Assembly (NCBI GenBank): GCA_021776335.1
Contig: JAJFGB010000011.1
Location: forward strand, 186,001 to 250,000
Length of the DNA: 64,000 nt
DNA from: Hyphococcus sp.
GTDB taxonomy: Bacteria; Pseudomonadota; Alphaproteobacteria; Caulobacterales; Parvularculaceae
Reading direction: 5' to 3'
Shown: piece after piece, positions 55,631 through 63,818 of the stretch
Layout: every line of letters starts with the position of its first letter
Numbering within the stretch: position 1 is the first letter of the stretch
Translations under genes and position numbers: made by a program
The notes under the pieces: generated by a model
What the model was told of the DNA's origin: nothing
Seen by the model: only the letters and a program-made list of their open reading frames with translations
Database searches by the model: none

Positions 55631-56965
55631 ATGCTGCGTTGGTCGGTTAAGTCTTTGAAAGCAGGGTTGTTTTTTGCAGCCTTCGTGATGTTGGCTGCTT
55701 GCGCGACCTCTGCGCCGCAATCTGGTCCGGTCGTCGCCCAACCGGACCGGAACGATATTGATCCCTTGCCGCGGCCGGATATCGAAATCGAAGCTGAGCG
55801 CTATGATCGCCGGGGTTTTGTCCGGCCGCCTCATTTGGGCGATGACGCGCCTGTGCGGGTGGCTTTATTGCTGCCTTTCACAGCAAACAGTGAAACGGCG
55901 CAAAAAGTTGCTGCAGCAATGTTTGACGCAGCTCAGCTGGCGGTTTTTGACGCTGGCGACGAGCGCTTTTTGCTGATCCCAAAAGATACAAGAGGCGACC
56001 CTGAAGGCGCTGCGGCGGCCGCGCGCTCAGCATTGGCGGATGGCGCCGAAATTGTTCTCGGTCCGCTATTTTCAGAATCGGTCGAAGCGGCCGCTGCTGT
56101 GACGCGCGCGGCGAGTGTCCCCATGATTGCCTTTTCATCGGATATTAAATCCGGTGGTGACGGCGTTTATCTTCTTAGTTTCCCTCCCGAACTCGAGATT
56201 GCGCGCGTCACGGATTACGCGGTGTCGCAGGAAATGACCCGGTTCGGTGTGCTTGCGCCGCTGACGGCTTATGGTGACCGTGTCTCGAGCGCTTTTGCGG
56301 AAGAAGTATTCGTGCGCGGTGGCGTGATCATTCATGAAGAGCGCTATGAGCAGGAACCGGACGCGATGCTCGCGCCAGCCAAACGGCTGGCTGAATATTC
56401 CGAAGAAATCATTCCGATTGAGATGCGTCATGATTTCGATCCTAATGACCCGGAGCCTCAACCTGCGGAAGCCGGTTATACATATGGTTATCAGGCAGTG
56501 ATGATGCCGGAGCAGGGAACCTTGTTGCGCGCGCTGGCGCCGCTTCTGCCCTATTATAATGTTGACATTAACCGGGTAAAAATTCTTGGTGTTTCCTCCT
56601 GGAACAATCCGCGCCTGACGAGAGAGCCCGCGCTTCGGGGCGGCTGGTTCGCCGCGCCCGATCCCGAAATCAAGCGCAATTTTGACGAGCGTTTTGCAGC
56701 TGCGTTTGGCGCGCCACCGCCGCGTCTTGCTTCGCTCGCCTATGACGCCAGTCTTTTGTCTGCGCGACTTGCGGCGACGCAGCGCCGCCGCAGCCGGTTT
56801 GACAAGCGCGCCATCACGGACCCCAACGGCTATTATGGCGCGGATGGGCTCTTTCGCCTGAACGCAGATGGTTCGGTAGAGCGCGGCCTCGCCATTCTTG
56901 AAATCCAGCCCGGCGGCATTCAGGTAGTCGACCCGGCGCCAAGGAGCTTCGCGCCGAGTTTCTGA
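55631..56965 (+). CDS. LpoA-like penicillin-binding protein activator (periplasmic binding fold)
   Basis: A signal peptide ends at the lipobox MLAAC, giving an envelope lipoprotein. The rest is a type 1 periplasmic binding fold (about 80-440: RVALLLPFTANSETAQKVAA, GAEIVLGPLFSESVEAAAAV). It corresponds to LppC/LpoA, which activates class A penicillin-binding proteins, although the N-terminal TPR part of LpoA is missing, as in other Alphaproteobacteria. The ATG MLRWSVKSLKAG is preferred over an earlier one. It converges on the DUF2721 gene. Confidence 0.87.
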   Translation: MLRWSVKSLKAGLFFAAFVMLAACATSAPQSGPVVAQPDRNDIDPLPRPDIEIEAERYDRRGFVRPPHLGDDAPVRVALLLPFTANSETAQKVAAAMFDAAQLAVFDAGDERFLLIPKDTRGDPEGAAAAARSALADGAEIVLGPLFSESVEAAAAVTRAASVPMIAFSSDIKSGGDGVYLLSFPPELEIARVTDYAVSQEMTRFGVLAPLTAYGDRVSSAFAEEVFVRGGVIIHEERYEQEPDAMLAPAKRLAEYSEEIIPIEMRHDFDPNDPEPQPAEAGYTYGYQAVMMPEQGTLLRALAPLLPYYNVDINRVKILGVSSWNNPRLTREPALRGGWFAAPDPEIKRNFDERFAAAFGAPPPRLASLAYDASLLSARLAATQRRRSRFDKRAITDPNGYYGADGLFRLNADGSVERGLAILEIQPGGIQVVDPAPRSFAPSF

Positions 56966-56979
56966 GGCATTACTGAGGC

Positions 56980-57429
56980 TCAATCCTTCATGAGCAATTC
57001 TGCGCGCACGCGCAGCATACGCGTAGCAATGGTGACCTCCGCTAGAAACATCAAAAGGCCGGTGATCAATGACGCCATGGCGGCGACGAACAAAAAAGCC
57101 ACCGGTGCTGTGACATTGATGTCGGCTAGCACGCCGACAAACAAGGCAGCGACGACGAAACAAACGAAGAGGGCTGCAATGGTGCAAAGGCCGATGGCGC
57201 GCTGGCAGAAAACCATCCGCCGGTCGAGAACGCCGAGTTCGGCGCGCACACGGCATTCGGCTTTTTCGTCAGGATCGGGCCTGGGGGCGTCTTCAAGCTG
57301 ACGCGCGCGGTCAACGACCCGGCCAAGCCGCATGGTGACAACGCTTAAAATGGCGCCAATACCGGCAAGCAGGAAAACTGGCGCTACGGCGAGCTGAATA
57401 ATATGGGCAATGTCTGACAGTTCGTTCAT
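56980..57429 (-). CDS. DUF2721 membrane protein
   Basis: A 149-residue protein with three membrane helices (about 13-32, 74-100 and 105-130). The family pattern is IIQLAVAPVFLLAGIGAILS, the RxxR-rich cytoplasmic loop RLGRVVDRARQLED, and the second and third helices. Function is unknown. It follows hemW by 15 nt in the same direction, so it probably ends the rdgB-bla-hemW unit. Confidence 0.85.
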   Translation of the reverse strand: MNELSDIAHIIQLAVAPVFLLAGIGAILSVVTMRLGRVVDRARQLEDAPRPDPDEKAECRVRAELGVLDRRMVFCQRAIGLCTIAALFVCFVVAALFVGVLADINVTAPVAFLFVAAMASLITGLLMFLAEVTIATRMLRVRAELLMKD

Positions 57430-57444
57430 TTCATATTCTCGCAG

Positions 57445-58590
57445 CTATCCAAGCAAATCATAAAGCAGTGTGTTCAAAACCCGCCGGCCATTGGTTGTTG
57501 CACGCAGACGTCCGCAATCATGGGTTAAAAACCCGTCCGCGATAAGTTGTTTCAAGGTCTTCGCGCGGTTGTCGTCAGCATAGAAATGATCGTCGGCATA
57601 GAGATTGATGCCGTCTGTAAGGCGAAGACCCATGGTGAGGCGTTCGGTTAACTGAGCATCTTTGTCAAGCGGATCCTTAAGCGACTGGCCTGAACCGGTT
57701 TTTTCCGTCGCCTCTAAATAGCCGCCTGGTGCGCGATGGGTCTCCGTCGCCAGGCGCTCGCCGCCAACAGTAACGCGCCCATGCGCGCCGGGCCCAACGC
57801 CGATATAATCCTGATAATTCCAGTAAATGAGATTGTGCCGGGACTGATCGCCCGGCGCGGCATGATTGGATATCTCATAAGCGGGAAGGCCAGCCTCGTT
57901 TGTCATCTCCTGGATGAGGTCGAACTGATCGGCGCAGGCATCCTCGCTTGCCGGCATCCAGCGCCCTTTATCAACTGCCTTGGCAAATGCGGTGCCTGGT
58001 TCAATGGTGAGCTGGTACAGAGATAGATGCGTCGGGCCGAGCGCTAAAGCATCGTCCAGTTCGGAGCGCCAATCCTCCAGCCCCTGTCCCGGGCGTCCAT
58101 AGATGAGGTCGAATGTCATGCGCGGAAAGGTTCGTTGCGCGATATCAATAGCATTGCGGGCAGACGCGGCGTCATGATCACGTCCCAAAAATTGTAGCGC
58201 ATCATCACGAAGAGATTGAACGCCGAGGGATAATCGGTTCACCCCGGTTTTTGCAAAAGCGTCAAATCGCGTTTGCTCTGCGTTTGTTGGATTCGCTTCC
58301 AGTGTTATTTCAGGGTTGGAATGAAATCCCCAAAGCCGATCACAGGTTTCAATGATCGCTTCGATCACAGAAACCGGCGCCAGTGAGGGCGTGCCGCCAC
58401 CAAAATAAAGGCTCGTCAGTTTGCGCGGCTCAATACGATCGGCCCAAAATTCGAGGTCGCGTGTCAGCGCCTGCGCCCAGCGCGCAGCATCAATGTCGCG
58501 GTTTTTATAAATATTGAAATCGCAATAAGGGCAGATTCGCGCGCAATAGGGCCAATGGACATAAACCCCTAGCGGTGAGGCTTCACTCAT
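57445..58590 (-). CDS. hemW: Radical SAM heme chaperone HemW
   Basis: Heme-binding radical SAM protein related to coproporphyrinogen III oxidase HemN. VYVHWPYCARICPYCDFNIY holds the CxxxCxxC cluster motif (C16, C20, C23), and LYFGGGTPSLAP and LSLGVQSLRDDALQFLGRDH are family signatures. At 381 residues it is full length, with the C-terminal HemW extension. Its start lies inside the last codons of the beta-lactamase gene (8-nt overlap), so it is translationally coupled to it. Confidence 0.95.
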   Translation of the reverse strand: MSEASPLGVYVHWPYCARICPYCDFNIYKNRDIDAARWAQALTRDLEFWADRIEPRKLTSLYFGGGTPSLAPVSVIEAIIETCDRLWGFHSNPEITLEANPTNAEQTRFDAFAKTGVNRLSLGVQSLRDDALQFLGRDHDAASARNAIDIAQRTFPRMTFDLIYGRPGQGLEDWRSELDDALALGPTHLSLYQLTIEPGTAFAKAVDKGRWMPASEDACADQFDLIQEMTNEAGLPAYEISNHAAPGDQSRHNLIYWNYQDYIGVGPGAHGRVTVGGERLATETHRAPGGYLEATEKTGSGQSLKDPLDKDAQLTERLTMGLRLTDGINLYADDHFYADDNRAKTLKQLIADGFLTHDCGRLRATTNGRRVLNTLLYDLLG

Positions 58591-59380
58591 TGGCGGCGTC
58601 GGCGAGCGCGATCGTGTGGTCTAACAGCTCGCGTCCGCCTTTTGCCCCATGAGAGGGGATGATAATTTCAGCGTCGGGAAATTCGGCGGCGACTTTACGC
58701 ACCGCATTCGCCCAATTAGCGATGTCAGCATCGGCAGTATTGCCCAGGCTGTTGGACTTGCCCGGTCTGATCAGGCAACCGCCGAACAATATTTTTGCGG
58801 ACTCATAATAGATAACGATATTGTCTCGAGTGTGCCCCGGACCTGGGATGAAGGTCATCAAGCCGCTGTCTATGCTTGCGCCGCTAATGACATCGTGGAA
58901 TTGAAAACTGCTCGAGCGGCCGGCAAAAGTGTTTCCAAACCAGCCTCCTGCCGGAATGAGGTCCCGATCAACAGCATCGTCATTCGTGAGCACATATGCC
59001 GATGTTTGTATGCTCGCATCATGCAGGGCTTGCATGCCGCCCATTTTGTCTTGGTGCGCATGAGTGAGAATGGCGGCTTTTGGCGGCTCGCCCGCCGCTG
59101 TCTCGATCAAGGCCAATATTTTTTTGGTGGCCTCGTTATCCCAGGCTGTATCAACCAGAACGACTCCGTCATCTGTTTTCACCACCAATCCTTGGGAGAG
59201 GACCGGCCCCCAGGGCTCTATGATTTCATAGCTCTTGTGGATCCATACACCGTCCGCGACTTTTTCCAGCGCCGGCTCAGGGAGGGCTTTATTTTCGGCG
59301 GCGTCCAAACTGTCTGCAGCCATGGTGGCGCAGGCGCTGAACACAGCACCCAAAAACAGCAGGCGTAAATATCGGATCAT
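58583..59380 (-). CDS. bla: Subclass B1 metallo-beta-lactamase
   Basis: Zinc hydrolase of the metallo-beta-lactamase superfamily with every B1 ligand: H107, H109 and D111 in LTHAHQDKMGGMQALH, H183 in PGPGHTRDNI, C202 in FGGCLI and H244 in PSHG. The spacings 183-202 and 202-244 (19 and 42) equal those I recall for NDM-1 (189, 208, 250). N214 fits the substrate-binding asparagine, while the NDM lysine after the cysteine is Arg205. The N-terminus is a signal sequence ending FSAC, perhaps a lipoprotein site (the -3 residue is Phe). B1 enzymes hydrolyse carbapenems and other beta-lactams in the periplasm; activity here is inferred. The ATG overlaps the rdgB stop and the end overlaps hemW. Confidence 0.88.
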   Translation of the reverse strand: MIRYLRLLFLGAVFSACATMAADSLDAAENKALPEPALEKVADGVWIHKSYEIIEPWGPVLSQGLVVKTDDGVVLVDTAWDNEATKKILALIETAAGEPPKAAILTHAHQDKMGGMQALHDASIQTSAYVLTNDDAVDRDLIPAGGWFGNTFAGRSSSFQFHDVISGASIDSGLMTFIPGPGHTRDNIVIYYESAKILFGGCLIRPGKSNSLGNTADADIANWANAVRKVAAEFPDAEIIIPSHGAKGGRELLDHTIALADAANE

Positions 59381-59991
59381 CAATTAAAAACCACTTTAAT
59401 CAGCTTACGGAAGGCATCAGCGCGATGCGACATGGCATGTTTTGCGGCAGGGTCCATTTCGCCGAAAGTTATATCATGGCCATCAGGAATAAAGATCGGA
59501 TCATAGCCAAAGCCATTGTCGCCGCAGGGCGGGAAAGCGAGTTGGCCGCGCACTTCGCCCTCAAAGATTTCTTCGCGACCATCGGGCCAGGCGAGGCAAA
59601 GGGCACAGATAAAGCGGGCGCTGTGGTCTTCGCTGCCGGTCGCCTCAAGCGCTTTTTCGACTTTTTTCATGGCGTTGGTGAAATTTCGAGGCTCACCGGC
59701 CCAGCGCGCCGAATATATGCCTGGATCGCCGCCAAGGGCGACGACATCCAACCCTGAATCATCGGCCAGGGCGGGCAGGTTTGAGCCCTCTGCAGCGGCC
59801 CTCGCCTTGATAATGGCGTTCTCGGCGAAGGTTTTTCCGGTCTCTTCCGGGTCATTTAAACCGATTTTTTTTGCCGACACCGCCTCAATCCCAAAAGATT
59901 TAACTAAGTCATTGATCTCAATGATTTTTCCGTCATTGTGAGAGGCTATAATTAGCCTCTCAGAACCCAGTTTTGACACCTTTTCGCCCAT
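59380..59991 (-). CDS. rdgB: RdgB/HAM1-type XTP/dITP pyrophosphatase
   Basis: Removes inosine and xanthosine triphosphates from the nucleotide pool. LIIASHNDGKIIEINDLVK is the start motif, EETGKTFAENAIIKA and LADDSGLDVVALGGDPGIYS hold catalytic residues, and GFGYDPIFIPDG and SHRADAFRKL follow. The ATG (MGEKVSKLG) gives 203 residues; the frame continues upstream from a TTG, but that part covers the promoter region. It leads the rdgB-bla-hemW unit. The usual neighbour rph is missing. Confidence 0.95.
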   Translation of the reverse strand: MGEKVSKLGSERLIIASHNDGKIIEINDLVKSFGIEAVSAKKIGLNDPEETGKTFAENAIIKARAAAEGSNLPALADDSGLDVVALGGDPGIYSARWAGEPRNFTNAMKKVEKALEATGSEDHSARFICALCLAWPDGREEIFEGEVRGQLAFPPCGDNGFGYDPIFIPDGHDITFGEMDPAAKHAMSHRADAFRKLIKVVFN

Positions 59992-60002
59992 GTTTTTATC
60001 CC

Positions 60003-60030
60003 TTTTCGGCAAAAATTTATCGTTTTTCGG
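60003..60030. repeat. Direct repeat TTTTCGG(C)AAAAA, 21-nt period
   Basis: TTTTCGGCAAAAA occurs at 60003 and again, nearly unchanged, 21 nt later at 60024. The period is close to two turns of DNA, and the copies lie between the rdgB start and the promoter of the micropeptide operon. This is a plausible pair of binding sites for the downstream HTH protein or another regulator. Confidence 0.35.
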
Positions 60031-60040
60031 CAAAAAAGAC

Positions 60041-60068
60041 TTGCATCGTTATTCGATAAGTATATATT
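60041..60068 (+). promoter_or_regulatory. Sigma-70-like promoter of the micropeptide-DUF2975-HTH operon
   Basis: TTGCAT and TATATT are separated by 16 nt within a markedly AT-rich stretch, facing the four-gene operon. It leaves a leader of about 200 nt before the first start codon. Direct repeats lie just upstream. Confidence 0.5.
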
Positions 60069-60163
60069 GATAATCAACAAGACGGCGGATCAACCGCTGC
60101 AAGGGAAAACCGGCCCAGAAAGCCCAAAAGGGAAAAAACAAGACCGGCGACCCACAGACTGCC

Positions 60164-60217
60164 CCGGCAAAGCCGGAAAATAAAAAAAAGAGCGGCTGGG
60201 AAAAACCCAAACCGCTC
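60164..60217 (+). promoter_or_regulatory. Structured, A-rich mRNA leader with two hairpins
   Basis: The leader holds CCGGC-AAA-GCCGG (60164-60176), an A-rich link, then GAGCGG-C-TGGG-AAAAA-CCCA-AA-CCGCTC (60190-60217). Neither is followed by a T-run, so they are not ordinary terminators. A cis-acting RNA control element, or a binding site for a protein or small RNA, is possible. No known riboswitch class was recognised. Confidence 0.35.
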
Positions 60218-60275
60218 AGAAGATCAGAATGACTTGCGTTGGTTCAACAAGGGAAAAAAGAAAAGGAGAAATCCC

Positions 60276-60410
60276 ATGTCTCACAATCACTCAACAGATA
60301 ATCTCGGCGGCTTTGGTGGAATTGTCAATGGTCTTGCCGTGTTGGTGACCATCTCGCTGATCGGCGCCGGCTATTTTGCGGCTCTCGGTTCTTTCGCGGG
60401 GATTGTTTAA
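60276..60410 (+). CDS. Micropeptide of 44 residues with one membrane helix
   Basis: A short frame with an excellent ribosome site (AAAAGGAG, 7 nt before the ATG). It begins MSHNHSTDNLGGFGGIVNGL and continues as a single hydrophobic helix (about residues 16-40). The stop overlaps the start of the next small frame as TAATG. I know no family for it. The strong ribosome site and the overlap support a real gene. It likely sits in the inner membrane, perhaps as a partner of the DUF2975 protein. Confidence 0.55.
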   Translation: MSHNHSTDNLGGFGGIVNGLAVLVTISLIGAGYFAALGSFAGIV

Positions 60411-60556
60411 TGTCCCGCTTACTTCACATCGCCGCCGCAGGCGTATTTGCGGCCATCGCGGCGGCGAGCTTTGTCGGGCTCGCCACAGCGGCCCCTCAAG
60501 AGGGCGCAGCTGCCGAATCGTGCCAAGCAACGGTCTGCCTCGTCTCATTTTTCTAG
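60410..60556 (+). CDS. Micropeptide of 48 residues, membrane or exported, two cysteines
   Basis: Begins MSRLLHIAAAGVFAAIAAAS, a hydrophobic alanine-rich segment that could be a signal peptide or a membrane anchor, then a short tail with two cysteines (C38, C43) ending VCLVSFF. The ATG overlaps the preceding stop by one base, so it is translated with the first micropeptide. No family was recognised. It lies 38 nt before the DUF2975 gene. Confidence 0.5.
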   Translation: MSRLLHIAAAGVFAAIAAASFVGLATAAPQEGAAAESCQATVCLVSFF

Positions 60557-60594
60557 GACGCGGCCTCTTACGCTAAATCACACGGAGACTGACG

Positions 60595-61113
60595 ATGCGA
60601 GCGATTGGAAAAGGCTCACTGGCCTCTATCCTGGCCGTGGGCCTGCACATAACACGTGTCATTTTGTGGGTCGGGTTTGTCGGGCTTTCAATAGCCATGG
60701 TCATTGTGCCGCTCGTGCCATTTTTTGTCGATGCGGCGACCGGTGTGGCGGACGTAAATATTGACGGCGATGTTAGCGTTGACAGCGAAGACTATTTGAA
60801 TATCGCCCACCACTTTGTGAATTTCGGCGTGATGCTATTTGTGGTGAACCGGCTTCTCGAAATATTAAAAACGCTGCGCTTCGGATCTCCGTTTGTGAAG
60901 GAAAATGCCGATCGGTTTCGCGGCGTCGGTTATGCGCTGTTGATTGGTCAAGGCGCTCTTATTGCCTTTGGGATTTTATCAGCGGTTTTTGATGCTGACA
61001 TTGACATTGACATGAACCCCATCGCCTGGCTGGCGATCATCGCGGTTTTTGTACTCTCGGAGGTTTTCCGCGAGGGTGCGCGCATGAAAGAAGAACAGGA
61101 TTTAACAGTCTGA
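60595..61113 (+). CDS. DUF2975 membrane protein
   Basis: A 172-residue protein with four membrane helices (about 12-42, 68-84, 108-130 and 138-156). Acidic loops with repeated D-I-D patterns lie between the first and second and between the third and fourth helices. DUF2975 proteins are regularly found with a small Cro/CI-type regulator, as here. The function of the family is unknown. GGAG lies 8 nt before the ATG. The stop overlaps the start of the regulator gene. Confidence 0.85.
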   Translation: MRAIGKGSLASILAVGLHITRVILWVGFVGLSIAMVIVPLVPFFVDAATGVADVNIDGDVSVDSEDYLNIAHHFVNFGVMLFVVNRLLEILKTLRFGSPFVKENADRFRGVGYALLIGQGALIAFGILSAVFDADIDIDMNPIAWLAIIAVFVLSEVFREGARMKEEQDLTV

Positions 61114-61334
61114 TGGCGATTTCGGTCAAACTCGATCGCGTCCTCCTCGACCGCGGCATGTCGCTGACGGAGTTGTCGGAGCGCGTCGGTGTGACCATCG
61201 CTAATCTGTCGATCTTGAAAACCAGCAAGGCCAAAGCAATCCGCTTTTCAACGCTTGAAGCGATCTGCAAAGAACTTAATTGCCAGCCCGGCGACATACT
61301 TTTTTATGGGGATGGCGAGACGGCGGCGGAATAA
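61113..61334 (+). CDS. Small Cro/CI-type (Xre, YozG-like) HTH regulator
   Basis: A 73-residue protein that is almost entirely helix-turn-helix: LLDRGMSLTELSERVGVTIA is helix 1 to 3, and KAKAIRFSTLEAICKELNCQ follows with the C-terminal GDILFYGDGE. It is the YozG type that accompanies DUF2975. Its start overlaps the DUF2975 stop by one base (TGATG). It probably controls its own operon; the direct repeats near the promoter are candidate sites. Confidence 0.88.
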   Translation: MAISVKLDRVLLDRGMSLTELSERVGVTIANLSILKTSKAKAIRFSTLEAICKELNCQPGDILFYGDGETAAE

Positions 61335-61343
61335 TTTCAACAA

Positions 61344-62642
61344 TTACTGATAGGGCGCCGAAGCTGGTTTTTCTTCTTCTAGGGCGTCGGTCATGCGTGA
61401 TGGCCCGGCATTTCCGATGGCGCGACTGCGCCAGGCAAACCCCAACAGAAAAAGCGCCAGTAGCGTAGAGAAAATATAGGGCGCTTCGGGGGCCATCGCA
61501 TAAAGTCCAAATGCGATGATGGGTGAAACAATAAATCCAGACGCGCCCGCGGAGCCGCTCAGCCCGATGGCGCCGCCCTGTTCATCCGCGTTAACAGCGA
61601 GCGACGCGGCGGCGTTAAAACCGGGAAAGGCGAGGCCAGCGCCAAATCCGCCGAGCACCATACCAAAGACGACGGGCCCAAAATCACTCGACAACCAGAT
61701 CAACGCATGACCCAGCGCGAGCAGCACCGGCGCCATTCGCATCAACAGCCGCGGTTCGATTCGGAAGCGCTGCACGACGACAAGCTGCGCAAAGAGCGAC
61801 GCCATGGCGCTGCCGGTGAGGCCGATGCCCACATATTGCGGCGCCTGATCGGTGGTAAAGCCAAGCCCGTCAATAAAGTAAAACCCAACGGTTTGTATCG
61901 GGATGGCATTCACAACGCCGAAGATGAGACCAAAGATGAGGATTGGCCGCAGGCGTGGATCCGTTAGTTTCACATCGCGTCGCGCCTCGCGCTGCGCGGG
62001 CCTTGAACGTTCGGGTAAAAACAAAAAAACGGCGCCGCCCATTATGGCAGCGAGCGCCGCCATCGCAAAAAACGGCGCCACCGGGCCGATTACCGAGGCG
62101 GCGGCGCCAAAAGCAGGGCCGATCATGGCGCCAAGTCCAAACGCGGCGGCAAAGCTCGAAATGCCGGCGGTGCGATCGGTAATACTGGTGCGATCGGCAA
62201 TATAGGCTTGCGCTGCAGGCGGCCCGGCCGAGCCGAAGACACCATAAAAGCTACGCGTCAAAACCATCAGGACATAAAGTGGTAGGCCGGATAGCGCGCC
62301 CGCGAGGCCAAGCCGAACAGATGCGCCAAAGAGCAGCATCGAAATGGCAAATCCAAAAAGGCCGATTAGAATAAAACTCTTGCGGCCTTGACGATCGCTG
62401 CGCCGGCCCCAGCGCGGGCCGAGAAAAACCCAGCACATTGCCGAGATCATAAAAATCAGCCCGACCTGGAAATTGGATAGACCGATATCGCGCGCGAGTG
62501 GCGGCAGCACAGAAAAAACGATGGTCTGTCCCATACCCGCGCAAACAGCGCCCGCCAGCAACAACGCAATGGCAATTGCGCGCGCGCGCGGGGTGGTGGG
62601 GCTGTCCGCAATAGCGGTCGCGCTTTTGTTTTCAATGTCCAT
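61344..62642 (-). CDS. Major facilitator superfamily transporter (drug-efflux type)
   Basis: Twelve membrane helices in two halves. After the second helix the loop GPRWGRRSDRQGRKSFILIG matches motif A of the drug:H+ antiporters, and the fifth helix carries AFGLGAMIGPAFGAA, resembling motif C. This fits the TetA/YajR-like exporters. The substrate cannot be told. It converges on the HTH gene with only 9 nt between, and has no clear operon partner. Confidence 0.88.
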   Translation of the reverse strand: MDIENKSATAIADSPTTPRARAIAIALLLAGAVCAGMGQTIVFSVLPPLARDIGLSNFQVGLIFMISAMCWVFLGPRWGRRSDRQGRKSFILIGLFGFAISMLLFGASVRLGLAGALSGLPLYVLMVLTRSFYGVFGSAGPPAAQAYIADRTSITDRTAGISSFAAAFGLGAMIGPAFGAAASVIGPVAPFFAMAALAAIMGGAVFLFLPERSRPAQREARRDVKLTDPRLRPILIFGLIFGVVNAIPIQTVGFYFIDGLGFTTDQAPQYVGIGLTGSAMASLFAQLVVVQRFRIEPRLLMRMAPVLLALGHALIWLSSDFGPVVFGMVLGGFGAGLAFPGFNAAASLAVNADEQGGAIGLSGSAGASGFIVSPIIAFGLYAMAPEAPYIFSTLLALFLLGFAWRSRAIGNAGPSRMTDALEEEKPASAPYQ

Positions 62643-62772
62643 GGGTGTTTAGCTTTCTCTCACCGCTGTCAGATCATGGGCCGGGCGCGGACGCAATGTT
62701 TTGTGGCGCCCACCATTGGCGATGTGATGAACGCATCACTAGAATGGTAAGTGAAAAGTTTCAGGAGGTTGC

Positions 62773-63258
62773 ATGTCGACACAGGGTGAATTCACAGCAG
62801 AAGGCGGCTGTGCCTGCGGTGGTGTGCGGTATCGCATCACGTCGCGGCCGATGTTTGTTCATTGCTGTCACTGCCGCGGTTGCCAGCGTGAAACTGGCGC
62901 CGCGTTCGCGTTAAACGCTTTGATCGAAACCGAATGTGTCGAGATCATCAAGGGCGCCCCCGGTGCTGTGATGACGCCGTCAGAGAGCGGCAATGGCCAG
63001 ACCATCATACGTTGTCCGGTATGTCATGTCGCGGTATGGAGCCATTACAGCGGCGCAAAAGACAAAATAGCATTCATACGCGTTGGTACGCTTGATGAAC
63101 CGGACCTTCTGCCGCCGGATATTCACATCTATACGGTGTCGAAACAGCCTTGGATCATGCTGCCGGATGGCGTTCCTGCTTACGCAGAATTTTATCGCTG
63201 GAGCCAAGAATGGTCGGCTGAGGCTCTGGCGCGTCGCGCCGCGGTGTTGAAACGCTAG
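62773..63258 (+). CDS. GFA-family (glutathione-dependent formaldehyde-activating-like) zinc protein
   Basis: A 161-residue zinc protein of the GFA/CENP-V family. The zinc cysteines are in GGCACGGVRYRI, HCCHCRGCQRETG and IRCPVCHVAVWSHY. Gfa was described as speeding S-hydroxymethylglutathione formation, though most family members have unknown roles. A strong AGGAGG lies 4 nt before the ATG. The stop overlaps the next gene's stop on the other strand. Confidence 0.88.
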   Translation: MSTQGEFTAEGGCACGGVRYRITSRPMFVHCCHCRGCQRETGAAFALNALIETECVEIIKGAPGAVMTPSESGNGQTIIRCPVCHVAVWSHYSGAKDKIAFIRVGTLDEPDLLPPDIHIYTVSKQPWIMLPDGVPAYAEFYRWSQEWSAEALARRAAVLKR

Positions 63259-63809
63259 GGAACCTTGCGCCATACAAACTCAAAATATCTGGGCCAGTGA
63301 TCCGGCGGATCGGTTTCCAGGTGGTTGTATTCTTCGCTGCGAATTTCATTTCCATCTTCGCTGACGCGCCAAAAAGTGCGTTCCTGGCCGGCAACACCGT
63401 CAGAATCTTCAAAATCACTTAGGCCGATATAAGCGCTGGCTTTTGCGTCATAGTTGAGCAAATAGCTCACCTGTCGCGGCCAGTTATCGTAGACAAAAAG
63501 TGTCTGATATGCGCCGTCGAGATCATTGTAGTTGAAGTGCAATCGAAATGTGCGCGTCTCGCCATCTTCACGTGTCCAAGCAGTGTCGCACTGAATATAG
63601 GTGTCCTTGAGGACATAAGCGCACGCTGCTTCGACGGTTTCCAGTCGCGCGCTGCGATTTTCTTCCCGCGGATAGGAAAGTGTAGCTTCGCCGCGCCATG
63701 CACCGACCAAAAAGCCCAGATCCTCGATCGACTTTTCGCGCTCCTGGCCAAACGCCAGCGCGGGTAAAATGTAAATGACGACCAGAGATGAGGTGATTAT
63801 CTTTTTCAT
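63255..63809 (-). CDS. Exported protein of unknown function (DUF1579-like)
   Basis: A signal peptide (about 1-21, ending AFG) is followed by a single domain of about 160 residues. It starts IEDLGFLVGAWRGEATLSYP, a pattern seen in DUF1579-type lipocalin-like proteins (FLxGxW), and holds one cysteine pair (CAYVLKDTYIQC). I cannot confirm the family. It is likely periplasmic. It lies just after the end of a PQQ-type dehydrogenase gene in the same direction. Confidence 0.7.
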   Translation of the reverse strand: MKKIITSSLVVIYILPALAFGQEREKSIEDLGFLVGAWRGEATLSYPREENRSARLETVEAACAYVLKDTYIQCDTAWTREDGETRTFRLHFNYNDLDGAYQTLFVYDNWPRQVSYLLNYDAKASAYIGLSDFEDSDGVAGQERTFWRVSEDGNEIRSEEYNHLETDPPDHWPRYFEFVWRKVP

Positions 63810-63818
63810 GAAAGCCCA

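Noticed and set aside
56135-57256. 373-codon open frame on the minus strand
   Set aside because: Antisense to the LpoA-like gene and overlaps DUF2721; the composition is Arg/His-rich and typical of a GC-rich shadow frame.
58583-59380. Metallo-hydrolase of the glyoxalase II or ribonuclease Z type
   Set aside because: Those carry HxHxDH, with a histidine directly after the aspartate. Here the motif is HAHQDK, and the cysteine ligand in GGCLI is specific to B1 (and some B2) beta-lactamases.
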